DNA of 64,000 nt from Loripinus fragilis (lineage: Eukaryota; Mollusca; Bivalvia; Lucinida; Lucinidae): contig OZ026516.1 of the NCBI GenBank assembly GCA_964019695.1, forward strand, positions 84,895,188-84,959,187, written 5' to 3'. The notes beneath the pieces are model-generated. The model was not told the DNA's origin, did no database searches, and saw only the letters and a program-made list of their open reading frames with translations. The translations under genes were made by a program, and so were the position numbers. This document shows positions 22,001-30,893 of this stretch, one piece after another; positions within the stretch are counted from its first letter, which is position 1; every line of letters starts with the position of its first letter.

Positions 22001-25000
22001 GTTATTTCACTCTCAGACGCGACGTCATATGATAAAATAAAAAAAATATAAAGAAGGGCAGCCAGATGGGTCTCAAATGACTACTCCACATATAGTAGTG
22101 TAACAGATTTGCTGAGCAAGCTTATATGGCGATCCCTAGAAAACAGATGTATTGACACGCGCCTCGCTTTGCTTTACAAAATCGTTTACGGCCTAGTTTC
22201 CATACACTTCCATGATATTTTGAGCATTCTGAAATTTACACTCGCCACATGTACTATTTTTTCTTACTGACAGATTCACATCAGTCTGTTACTATAGATA
22301 TACATTTCCCCCATATCCATTGTTCTTTGAAACAGGTTACCAGCTGATCGCGTCCTAGTAACTGATATTGACGCCTTTTAAAACAGAAGTCAGCAAGATC
22401 AATCATACATAAATTCATACTGTTTTTAATCTGCTTTTAATTCCATCTTATTAACACCTAACACTATCATCTTTATTTCATCTCACTATCATTATTTTAT
22501 CTTCACTTCACTGTTTTTAATCTTTCTTACTAACACACCATGCGCAGGTAACATTCCAATAATACTATGAAGAGGGTCTGGAATTATAAAGAGATAAATA
22601 CGATTTATCGTAGATAAAACATTATTATAACATTTTTTGGTCTGTTGAAAGTAATTTTATTCCTTGTTATGGAACTAACAAGTTTCAAAATTGATATTGT
22701 GCCCTACAGGGGGTAGGGGTAGTAATTAAGAAATATCTCTCTATACAGTGAAAAATGCTCAGATTTCACATAGATTCAGCGTACTTACTATTTTTATGAT
22801 ATACAATTTTCACCAAAATCTTTATTTATTTTTTATTTCCTAAAATATTCGAATATGTAGTGATCGAAACGTAAATTGCAATGTTTATGACTATTCTTTT
22901 CAATGCAAAGGTTGTTCAGTAAATACATAATGGCTAATACCATTCACATAAAATAACCATTTCTGTATGACAAGTAAACTTCAGCTGTTATTTTGCAATA
23001 ATTCACAATATTCCATAATCATCAGCTACAATATCATAGACCTGTTATATTCTGGAAGACATGGCAGGTATTATAAATCATGACCTAATCATGCTTTCGA
23101 ACTGGGCAAAACAATGGTTAGTAAAGTTTAACCAGCTCAAACTGAAGCGGTCCTTTTCACTCTTAAGAATAATGAGGCTTTCCCAGGCTTAATTTTGATA
23201 ATACCATCATACAATTTGTTGAAGATCAGTAGCAACGGCTAATGGCACACTCACATAGACAGCATTGCTAACTCAGCAGCTAAAATTCTAGGCATTATGT
23301 GCAAACTTAAATACACATTTAGCATAAATGCATTAAATCAATTTTTTTTATATCATTTACTACCCATAGAGTACGCATCATAAGTGCGGGATGGCTGCAC
23401 ACAACAAGATTCCAATACTTTACAAAAGATACAAAACGAAGCAGGCCATATTGTAACTGGACTAACCATATAAGTATCGTTAGTTAATTATATAACGAGT
23501 GTGGTAGGACTACTAGTAATAAGACACCAGCAAAAATTGCATTGTATGCATAAAGTTAATAATTCAATGGTTCCAACATATATTGCTGACTTAATTCCTC
23601 CATTAGTATGTGAAATTTCAGGGTACTCCCTCAGAAATAATAATAATTTTTTTACACCATTCACTCAAACAAATGTTTCAACAAGATCATGTATACTGTC
23701 AGCTATCAGAATATGGAACAACCTTGTTGAAAGTCTTAAAACCAAGCCAACAATATCATCTTTCAAGTATAATTTACAAACGACTACTTTTCAAAAAATA
23801 CAAGTACCTAGCTACTTCGCATTTGGTAAAAGACACATGTCTGTATTAAATGTAAGAATTAGAAACAATTGTAATAATTTAAGTTATATCTCCGTGATAA
23901 TCCCCTTTGTAGTTGGTGCAATGAAACAGAGGATGGTGAACACTACTTGTTTCATTGCAACAAATACAGAAACGAGTGTCACCAATTCTTAGAGATATCT
24001 AGAGACTTTGAACCACTTACAAACAACATATTATTATACGGTAATGAAACATTGCACTATCAACTCAATATAGAATTATTTAGTGCAGTACATGAATACA
24101 TTAATAACTTAACGTTTGGACAATACATAAGCACATTTCGCATTGATTTGAACGTTTAAATGTTATTGTATTACCGCTGTCTTTTCAACTATACCTCTAT
24201 ATGCAAATGTCTGTAGAGCCAGCCTGCTCCTTGGAACTGGTGGGTCAATTTTGACTATGAAAACATGGAAATGGAGTATTCGATCATCAAACTAAAGTTT
24301 TCTTATTTTGCACTCAATGTTTACTTACCTATTTATTTTACTATTTATTTATCTATTAACTAATTTACTTATTCATTTATTAATTCATTTACTTACTTAT
24401 TGTTGACAATATGTTTTATAGCTTTGTTTACATGCTTAGAGTTTAGATTTGTATATGTAGGGGAAGGGTCGTATCTAATGTTGCGGGAACTTGTGACCCA
24501 ACCCCATTGCTGTTTTTTGCGGCAATAAAATAGGTTTAAACTAAACTATAGGCCTGTTTATCTCTTTCTTAGATCCTGAACATTTTTGGAGAAAAAGGGC
24601 GTATTATGTGTGTCTTTGAAGAGCCATAGCTCAAAAACTAAAAGGTGATTTTTACAAAATAATTTTATATCATTATTGATAAGTTGATACAGCACATGAA
24701 GAAAATCTATTTTTCGAAAGAAAAAATGCCCAGGTGTCGGTAGTGACCTTAATTGTCCAGATGATTGTTTTATTTTGGATTTATCACTTAAGTATTTTAG
24801 CCCATTCTGGCTCAATTAGAGCCTTTAAATTAAAAAAAAAACTAGCTAAGAACAAGCCAATTTCCGGCTAGCTAGTGGGATTTTATGTATCCGAAATGTG
24901 CTCACAGACCAATGAGTGCGCTATCAAAATCATTAGTTATGATTTCATTACATCACATAATGAAGAATACAAACAAGTGAAGGAATATAAAGTTTTGCAT

Positions 25001-27733
25001 TTTCTGTTTTTATCGACATTTTGAATCTAGCATTGGGGGGGGGGGGGGGGGTTGCGACAATGTAACAGAAGCGTATCTATATGCAACATAGATTAGCTTG
25101 AATCTTAGAACCTTGAGCGTAGCTAGCTAAGCAATGGTACTTTTTGGAAATTTAACAACAGAAGCACCGATCAGCATGCTCGGATGCGCATGCTGATCTG
25201 CGCCTTTGTTGTTAGCAAACAGCAAAACGATGGGGCCCCAAGTAACGATGTCGGCAGTCGCTCCGGTTACTATTGCAGGTGAATATTTCTCTTGACTTGG
25301 TTTCTTTGAAAGAACTCAACGAAATAGAGGAAAAATTTTCAGCTGTCATTTTGCTTCACCTCCACTGGAAAGATGAAAAAATCACGTGGGACCCTGCTTT
25401 ATACGGCAACACAACCTCTCTGGTGTTCAAACTAGCTGATGTTTGGTACCCGCCGTTAGTGCTCGGCAATCCATTCGACAAAGTGGAGGAAGTGGCTACA
25501 AAAACCATAAACTGGTGCACTGTGAGATTTGATTATACCGGAGAGGCCACCTTCCAGCCAGGTGGAGCGTTTGCTTCGTCCTGCAGTATAGATGTTCGTA
25601 ACTATCCTATGGATACACAGGTATGATTTATACACAACTTCATATCTCAGACACCCAGAGTCACACTGGTAAATGTATACGTCGATTTGGTGGTATTTAC
25701 GCGTATTGCCGGTACTTCATAGACCGGAAGTGGTAGATATTGGTGTTAATACTATATAGATAAACATGCCATATGCCTAAAGGACTATAGACTTCAATCA
25801 TTTTTAAGTATTCGGTATGTGCATGGCGATTTATAAAGTATTTAGGAATAGATTCGAGTACCGATCATCCAGATCGGTACTCGAATCTATTCCTAAATAC
25901 TTACATAAATCGCCATGTGCATGCCGAATACTTAAAATGGTCCAATTCTATAGTCCTTTAGGCATATGGCATGTTTTTCTATATAGTATTAACACCAATA
26001 TCTACCACTTCCGGTCTATGAAATACCAGCAATACGCGTAAATACCAGCAAATAGACGTATACATTTACCAGTGTGAGAGTACTTCGTAAAAATATAAAG
26101 TTGGTTTGAAATCGTTCAAAGATAGGGAATTTATCTGTTTGAACCTTTTCATGCTCTGGCTTAAAAAAATCGCCCCTTAACGCTTAAAGCCATAATCACG
26201 GCTGCAGCAGATGACAATTTTTGCGACACATTTCTTAATTTTCAGCAGACAATTTTCATGAAATATCATGCCTTAATTATTATTTATGAAAAAGCAGCAA
26301 AATTTGAAATTGTCGTCTGCTGCAAACTGTGGGTGGCGCTTTCGGTTAAGAAACGTTTCATTGACTAAACACATATGAAGCAGTAACGATGTCGAGTTAA
26401 GTTGTACAATTAAAACATAAGTATTGGCTGAAGAAGCTAACTTATGATGACATCATTGCAGCAAAGGGAGTCCCCGTGCATCTGTCTTTTGAAAGATAAA
26501 AGGTACGTGTTTAAATGTCCGTCAGGATACCATATGTTTGTCTGAAATGATATGATAACAGGGGGTCCAACTTTGACAACGTTTTTTTTTTTTCTTTTTC
26601 TTTTTTGAGTTTGATGTGGGAAGGAAGGACCCAAATACCACCATTAGCGGGCCATCAACGGCCCGCCAGCGAAACGCCATTTAAATGGCGTTTCGCTTTT
26701 TGGCCGATGATGACCCAGCATTGAATGCTGGCTTGGTAGCTTTGTGATTTTAAGGGGATCCAAACCAGTATTGCTAAGGAACCCTATATTTTTGTAATTT
26801 TCCAGGGGGGGGGGGGTCCGGACATGTTCCCCCCTCTGGATCCGCACATGAGTATTTGTTACATTGTATTCCACGTTTTAGACAATTTAATTATACAGTG
26901 CATTATATTCACTCTTCGAAGCACCTGTATTCTACTTTTGGGATTTAAACTTGTTACAATGGCTTTTTCAGAAATGTGGATTTAGGTTTATGACTTGGGG
27001 GTACAATGCCAATGAGATCCAACTCATCTCAACACGGATGGAAATACTACAGACGTTCTATCCCGGACACGGTGAATGGGCTCTAGCCATGTCAATGACG
27101 TCGGTAGATGAAAATGGCTACTTTAACGCCGATATCATGATGATGAGAAAGCCTTTGTTTCTTGTAGTGAGTGTCTTATTACCGGTTGTATTCATGACAC
27201 TTTTGAATAATTTTGCGTTTCTACTTCCGGCTGAATCAGGGGAGCGAGTCGGATTTTCTATCACTGTTCTTTTGGCTATTGCTGTGTTTTTGACCATGGT
27301 AAGTGAAAGTTTGCCCCGTTCAGCTCAGACTATGGCGGTAATGTGCTACTATCTCATGAGCGTATTAATCGTCAGTATAGTAATATGTGTATCCGTTATT
27401 TTGAATCTAAAGGTCTACTTTGCGGATGAAGGGCGTGTTGTTCCATCATGGTGTAAGAAGCTAGTTCGCATTTGTGGATGCAGCTGCTTTTCCGAGACTG
27501 ATAGAAGTTCACAGAAGGAAACACTTGTATACCCCTTAAACAGCAAGAACAACGAGGATGAGAAAATGGATACCAAACACAAACTTAGAGAAATGCAGGA
27601 TGAAGACCAAAATAAAGAGATAACATGGCACCACGTGAGCTACGCTGTTGATAGATTTTGTTTCATTTTCTTCACATTGACAGCTATTATTCTAACGCTG
27701 TCATTCGTTGGGGAACTTATCAAAAATATGTAA
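18893..27733 (+). CDS. Nicotinic-type Cys-loop ligand-gated cation channel subunit, 3 coding exons
   Basis: Spliced CDS 18893-19048, 25279-25620, 26972-27733 gives 419 residues; both introns are phase 0 with GT/AG ends. In order: signal peptide (about 1-20); ligand-binding domain with possible N-glycosylation sites (NQT, NIS, NTT); Cys-loop C154-x13-C168, whose second cysteine comes from the next exon, which confirms the splice; TM1 about 227-250; TM2 257-277; TM3 285-309; a short cytoplasmic loop (about 310-388); TM4 about 394-413. TM2 has Glu at -1' and 20', Leu at 9' and Val at 13', the cation-channel pattern. Compared with nAChR alpha subunits, the loop C vicinal cysteines are absent, loop A has WYPP and Gly where a WxPD and Tyr are usual, and the loop D Trp is Leu. 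Expected to be a plasma-membrane pentamer subunit; the ligand cannot be predicted. The start is the ATG at 18893, the first before the hydrophobic leader. Confidence 0.93.
21346..21582 (+). repeat. 237-bp MITE family, copy 2, inside a LINE
   Basis: TIRs of ~31 bp (GAGCCAGTGCATGAGATTGC and, in reverse complement at the right end, GAGCCAGTGCATGAGATTTC). AAAT flanks both ends. Excision with one AAAT joins KRN to GTTTNKDIKT in the LINE frame, which shows the ends are exact. Confidence 0.95.
21709..22035 (+). repeat. Palindrome-rich MITE, copy 2, inside a LINE
   Basis: About 327 bp, same family as 18022-18598 but without the extra hairpin. Contains TTATTGAATTTATTAAACGAG and the inverted CGAGTTTAATAAATTCAATAA, plus ACCACTAGTGGT. 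It separates KENIN from KIQRRAAR-like sequence of the LINE. The target duplication is not clear. Confidence 0.85.
23060..24165 (+). pseudogene. LINE ORF2 C-terminal half
   Basis: Across frames it reads NHDLIMLSNWAKQWLVKFN, DSIANSAAKILGIMCKLKY, HYLLP-type sequence and NEAGHIVTGLT. It continues with HKVNNSMVPTYIADLIPP, CILSAIRIWNNLVESLK and RIRNNCNNLSY. A frameshift then leads to a Cys/His cluster CSWCNETEDGEHYLFHC and NKYRNECHQFLEI, ending with NLTFGQYISTF and a stop near 24160. The C-terminal CxxC...HxxxxC cluster is typical of the end of many LINE polymerases. The last ~700 bp are comparatively little decayed, so this may be a younger copy than 20380-22400. AATAAA at 24525 could be its poly(A) signal. 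Confidence 0.85.
25279..25620 (+). CDS. Channel exon 2: ligand-binding domain core
   Basis: Encodes residues 53-166 from VNISLD to the first half of the Cys-loop (CSIDVRNYPMDTQ). The acceptor is TATTGCAG at 25271-25278 and the donor is CAG|GTATGA at 25620/25621. Landmarks are HWKDEKITWDP (typical of the loop D/beta-strand 2 region), the LYGNTT glycosylation site and WYPPLV in place of the usual WxPD. The exon is visibly richer in G+C than the surrounding intron, as expected for coding DNA under constraint. Confidence 0.93.
25661..26078. repeat. Long foldback (near-perfect inverted repeat, ~205-bp arms)
   Basis: The left arm begins TCACACTGGTAAATGTATAC and the right arm ends GTATACATTTACCAGTGTGA. 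The arms meet at 25869-25876, where GTACCGAT and ATCGGTAC flank a few bases (CATCCAG). Complementarity extends almost without break through the arms, including CATATGCCTAAAGGACTATAG and its complement. It lies entirely within intron 2, so the pre-mRNA could fold into a ~200-bp duplex. Confidence 0.93.
26600..26856 (-). repeat. Foldback hAT-like element, copy 1
   Basis: Reverse orientation of the family at 33770 and 46573. The right edge CTCTGGATCCGCACATG corresponds to the TIR. The hairpin core GGGCCATCAACGGCCCGCCA, AACGCCATTTAAATGGCGTT is at about 26648-26702, and CACAAAAATATAGGG-type sequence is present. No transposase inside. Confidence 0.8.
26972..27733 (+). CDS. Channel exon 3: Cys-loop end, TM1-TM4, stop
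   Basis: The acceptor is GGCTTTTTCAG ending at 26971. The exon encodes residues 167-419, starting KCGFRFMTWGYN, and ends in TAA at 27731-27733. It contains all four membrane segments uninterrupted. The pore helix begins at GERVGF and continues through ITVLLAIAVFL. The TM3-TM4 loop is short, about 75-80 residues, with a Cys-rich start (CGCSC) and a charged helix before TM4. No AATAAA was seen in the ~100 bp between the stop and the first GA microsatellite, so the poly(A) site is not located. Confidence 0.95.
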   Translation, partial: KCGFRFMTWGYNANEIQLISTRMEILQTFYPGHGEWALAMSMTSVDENGYFNADIMMMRKPLFLVVSVLLPVVFMTLLNNFAFLLPAESGERVGFSITVLLAIAVFLTMVSESLPRSAQTMAVMCYYLMSVLIVSIVICVSVILNLKVYFADEGRVVPSWCKKLVRICGCSCFSETDRSSQKETLVYPLNSKNNEDEKMDTKHKLREMQDEDQNKEITWHHVSYAVDRFCFIFFTLTAIILTLSFVGELIKNM

Positions 27734-27836
27734 TTAAGCAGATGAAGAATGATTTTCCTGTTAGCGACAGACTAAGACTTAACGTTTTGTATTCTGTGTT
27801 TATATGTTTATGCTGTCATCTTTTGTCCTTTAAAAA

Positions 27837-27842
<6 letters not shown>

Positions 27843-27898
<56 letters not shown>

Positions 27899-27976
27899 GA
27901 TTTTTTAGCTTTACTATGTAACTATATTTCTTCTTATTGGTACCATTGGTTGCCTTTAATCTATTGTATCATTTTA

Positions 27977-28059
<83 letters not shown>

Positions 28060-28140
28060 ATTCCTTTTTGGATTTAACATTCAGCTTAACTGTGTCGTTG
28101 TGTTTCTTCCTATAGATACCATTGTTCGCTTTCGACCTAT
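27843..28140 (+). repeat. Duplicated (GA)n microsatellite plus flank
   Basis: (AG)n at about 27845-27896 and (GA)n at about 27983-28057. Each run is followed by a similar flank: TATTTCTTCTTATTGGTACCATTGG after the first and GTTTCTTCCTATAGATACCATTG after the second. The microsatellite and flank were therefore copied as a unit. They lie 110 bp beyond the channel stop codon and could be in its 3' UTR. Confidence 0.85.
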
Positions 28141-29640
28141 TGCTCAGCCCGCAGATGTGCACTATAATCACTCACTGTGTCCATGTCAGTCCATCCGTTA
28201 GCAGTAAGTAAAATGCTCATAACTCCATAACAACATAGTATATTTTGCTCAAATTTGTCTTTCATATGCATGTCAACTTTACCAGGTACTAGCATATAGA
28301 GCTGACTTTTGATCGAAGATACTTCTCTAAGCATCATTCTGGTTGTTCGTGGTCAGTTAGTGAAATTGCTCATAACTCTTGAATCACATGGTGTATTTAG
28401 ATAAAATTTTGCTTACTTACACCGTGGTAAGTGTGTGGAAATGCTTATAACTCTTGAACAACATTGTATTTTTTGATCCAAATATGCTACACCCCACAGG
28501 AAAAGGAAATGACCAGATTGCATTCCACACTTTACTTCTGGCAACAGATATTGATTAAATAGCGTTCATCACGTATCGTGCACATTATGGTCGAATTATT
28601 GTTGTGATATTTTAAGGTGTATTTGTGTGTGCGCACACACGCGCGCGCGTTTGTGTGTTTGTGAGAGATTTCTGACTTGAATTAAAGAACACATTATTTG
28701 CTCTAACTATGTGGTTTGAAATTTTTAATGTCTATAGCTTGACGACTGACACATTTTCCATAGTATTGTCTAGTTTCAAGTTTACAAGATTTAGCTTTTA
28801 TGCTACCATACCTATCAAACGCTCTGGTGATCAACCGTTGGTCCTTTGGAAACAAAACTGCCCTAGGAAGAGATCGAAATTCTAAAAAAAGTCATATAAT
28901 AGCCTATGGATTCCTACGTTTGTAGTATAGATATAAGGTCAGAATGTTCTCTCGTTTTGTCAGATTTACTTTTCGTGTATTGAGGGTGTACCAGAATCCG
29001 AAAAGAAAGTGTTTATTAAGGGAAAACTTAATATGACACATTGAAAATACTTCTAAGCCTGCATAGCAATTTTCCTCCACAAACATTTAATGCACGAACT
29101 TTGACCCAGTGACCTACTATATCAGTGAGTGACTTTGACATAAATCCTACTTTAGCCAGGTAGATGTGACACTGACTTCCGCGGAATTCTTGATGTTACT
29201 ACTTTAGCACTTTTGTGTGGTATTATTGCAAATAAACCTTCACAAAATTCTTACATTGAAATGGTCCAGAAATAATTTTGTTTTCAGGAGTTTATTAATA
29301 AAGTACAATAAAAGCTTCACAGAATTTTGTTACATGATCATTCATATTTTGAGTAAGTCCGATATCTGTACCGTGCATCACTGGTAATTTTGAGAGGGGC
29401 AACTGACGAAGCAGGACCTCCAGTCCAGATGTTGCACCTGCTATTGATTACAGGGATTTTCACGACATTTGCTATTGTAAACGCTGTAATACTGGTCAAA
29501 ATAATATTTAACAAACACACACAAACAAACAAAAATAGCAGAGAAAAACAAAGAAAAAACAAACCAAAAAATCTTCAAACAAGTATTCTGGATAAACGGA
29601 TCCTTAAAGAACATTAAGGAACAGACAGACCATACGTAAT
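28141..29640. other. No gene seen
   Basis: AT-rich. A short alternating purine/pyrimidine run (TGTGTGCGCACACACGCGCG) lies at about 28624-28650. Open frames here are short and unsupported. Confidence 0.5.
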
Positions 29641-29770
29641 GTGCTTCAACAACAGCAGCATCTAGGGCGAATATTTGGTACCAGTAAAATGCATTTTAGC
29701 ACCCCAGTGGCCTAGGCTGCTGTCTGTTCTAAGGCGGTGGTTCTGTTGGTGTTGATTCGTTGTTGATTGT
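29640..29770 (-). repeat. Short dispersed repeat, inverse of 16960-17110
   Basis: Shares GGTACCAGTAAAATGCATTT, CCCCAGTGGC and CTAAGGCGGT with the reverse complement of the earlier copy. Confidence 0.75.
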
Positions 29771-29984
29771 CACTCCCATTATAGGATTCTGTAATTGTTA
29801 TATATTTTGTTACTTAATGTCCATTTTTGTTTTGCGATCATCTTGATGGGGAAGAGAGAGAGTTGCTTAGTTTGTCTTCATGGCGTCTCGTGATTGTTGT
29901 GTGGCTGTTCCTCTCGGTGCCATGGGTTTGTCTGCGGTTTGTGATTGTGATATTTCCCAATCATACTCACTTTCTATTTTTGGG

Positions 29985-30330
29985 TGTTATTCATGCGAAC
30001 AGCGAAGGCCCTGGCGAGTCTGCACATTTGCATAGGCTTACCTTAGTCTTCGTCACTGTATAAAATCTCTTGTGCTGCCTAAATTGCGATTTTTGTCACG
30101 CCAGCAGCGAATACTCTGGTGAGTCTGCACATTTGCACAGGCAAATCACTGGACAATGGGATAAGCATCAAGATCTCTTGTGCTGTCGGCGAAGGCTCTT
30201 GGGAGTCTGCACGTTTGCACCGGCTCGCCTGAGCCTTCGTCACAGTATCAAAATATCATGTGCTTGTTGATTTTTGTAACGTTTATGTGAACAGTGAATG
30301 CTATTGCGAGTCTGCACCAGCAACCACAGC
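29985..30330 (+). repeat. Imperfect tandem array (~90-110-bp units, 4 copies)
   Basis: Each unit has GCGAAGGCYCTGGCGAGTCTGC or a variant, then ACATTTGCACAGGC, then CTTCGTCACWGTAT, then ATCTCTTGTGCTG. Copies begin at about 30000, 30108, 30188 and 30291. Confidence 0.75.
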
Positions 30331-30893
30331 ACTTCTGTGGAACAATCAGTGCGTTGTATCAATGCTTTAAAAATGCTCCCAGTGCGTTGTAATAAAATCC
30401 CTCAATAAAACATTTGCTATTTTACTAAGATAAGGCACAAAGTGGTAATCTCTTTTAGATGTTATTTAATGGAATATGAAAACAGCTGCGCTAAGGCATG
30501 CATATTTCCCTCAATTTAGGCATTTACACTAGAAAAGAGCACCTGTTACGGCAAAAATCCGGAACTGTGTTTGATTTGCAGTCCAAACCATGAGTTAAAG
30601 CACGCCATAAACTGCAATGTTACTGATGGTCTGTGCGCCAGGTTTCATCACAAATAAAATAAATGCAAGCTTATAGATAAATAATAAAGTCAACAGGTAT
30701 AGATTTTTTTATCTTTTACGCCAGCACCAGTGCGGAAAATTGCCATCACCAGCTCGTTGTAGCAACTACCGGTGCTTTTGCATTGACCAGTGTGAATGTT
30801 GTAATTAACATTTAACTCTGAGGGCTGTAGTAGAATTTAGAAAATGCTTTTCGAATTTTATGATATCTATAACCTTGATTAATAACTTAGCAG
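30331..30893. other. No gene seen
   Basis: Between the tandem array and the Penelope-like element; no structure recognised. Confidence 0.4.

Larger units (their letters stand above)
20380..22400 (+). pseudogene. LINE reverse transcriptase remnant with two nested insertions
   Basis: RT motifs run in order: LKPDKAAGPDFI, GQIPADWKKALI, LQHGFREKLSC, LDFSKAFDKVNH, LGPFLFLLYTNEL, LFSDDTAVI (catalytic block, about 21045), NPGKCQVIHITRS, YLGVTISKSLSLKTHI. After the MITE at 21346-21582 the frame continues KDIKTVAYNTLF and EYASAVWSPYTKENI. After the insertion 21709-22035 it continues RRAARWVSNDYS and LALLYKIVYG to about 22200. Stops and frameshifts kill it. It lies sense-oriented in intron 1 of the channel gene and belongs to the same broad CR1/Jockey-like group as the fragment at 1-740. 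Confidence 0.9.
19049..25278 (+). other. Channel intron 1 (6.2 kb)
   Basis: Begins GTATGC and ends TTGCAG. It contains two LINE remnants in the same orientation as the gene (20380-22400 and 23060-24160), the first with nested insertions, and a G homopolymer at about 25037-25052. The parts 19049-20370, 22400-23050 and 24170-25030 show no coding sequence. A short sequence reading TAAGGCCACTACCGACACC near 19360 recurs inverted near 24730, which suggests ends of the same MITE family. Confidence 0.85.
25621..26971 (+). other. Channel intron 2 (1.35 kb) with foldback
   Basis: Begins GTATGA and ends TTTCAG. It is largely repeat DNA: a 418-bp foldback at 25661-26078 and a foldback hAT-like element near 26600-26856. 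The remaining 26080-26600 shows no open frame of interest. The intron splits the Cys-loop between its two cysteines. Confidence 0.85.

Noticed and set aside
27658..28201. Frames with Arg-Glu repeats after the channel gene
   Set aside because: Produced by GA microsatellites; the first overlaps the channel's last exon in another frame.
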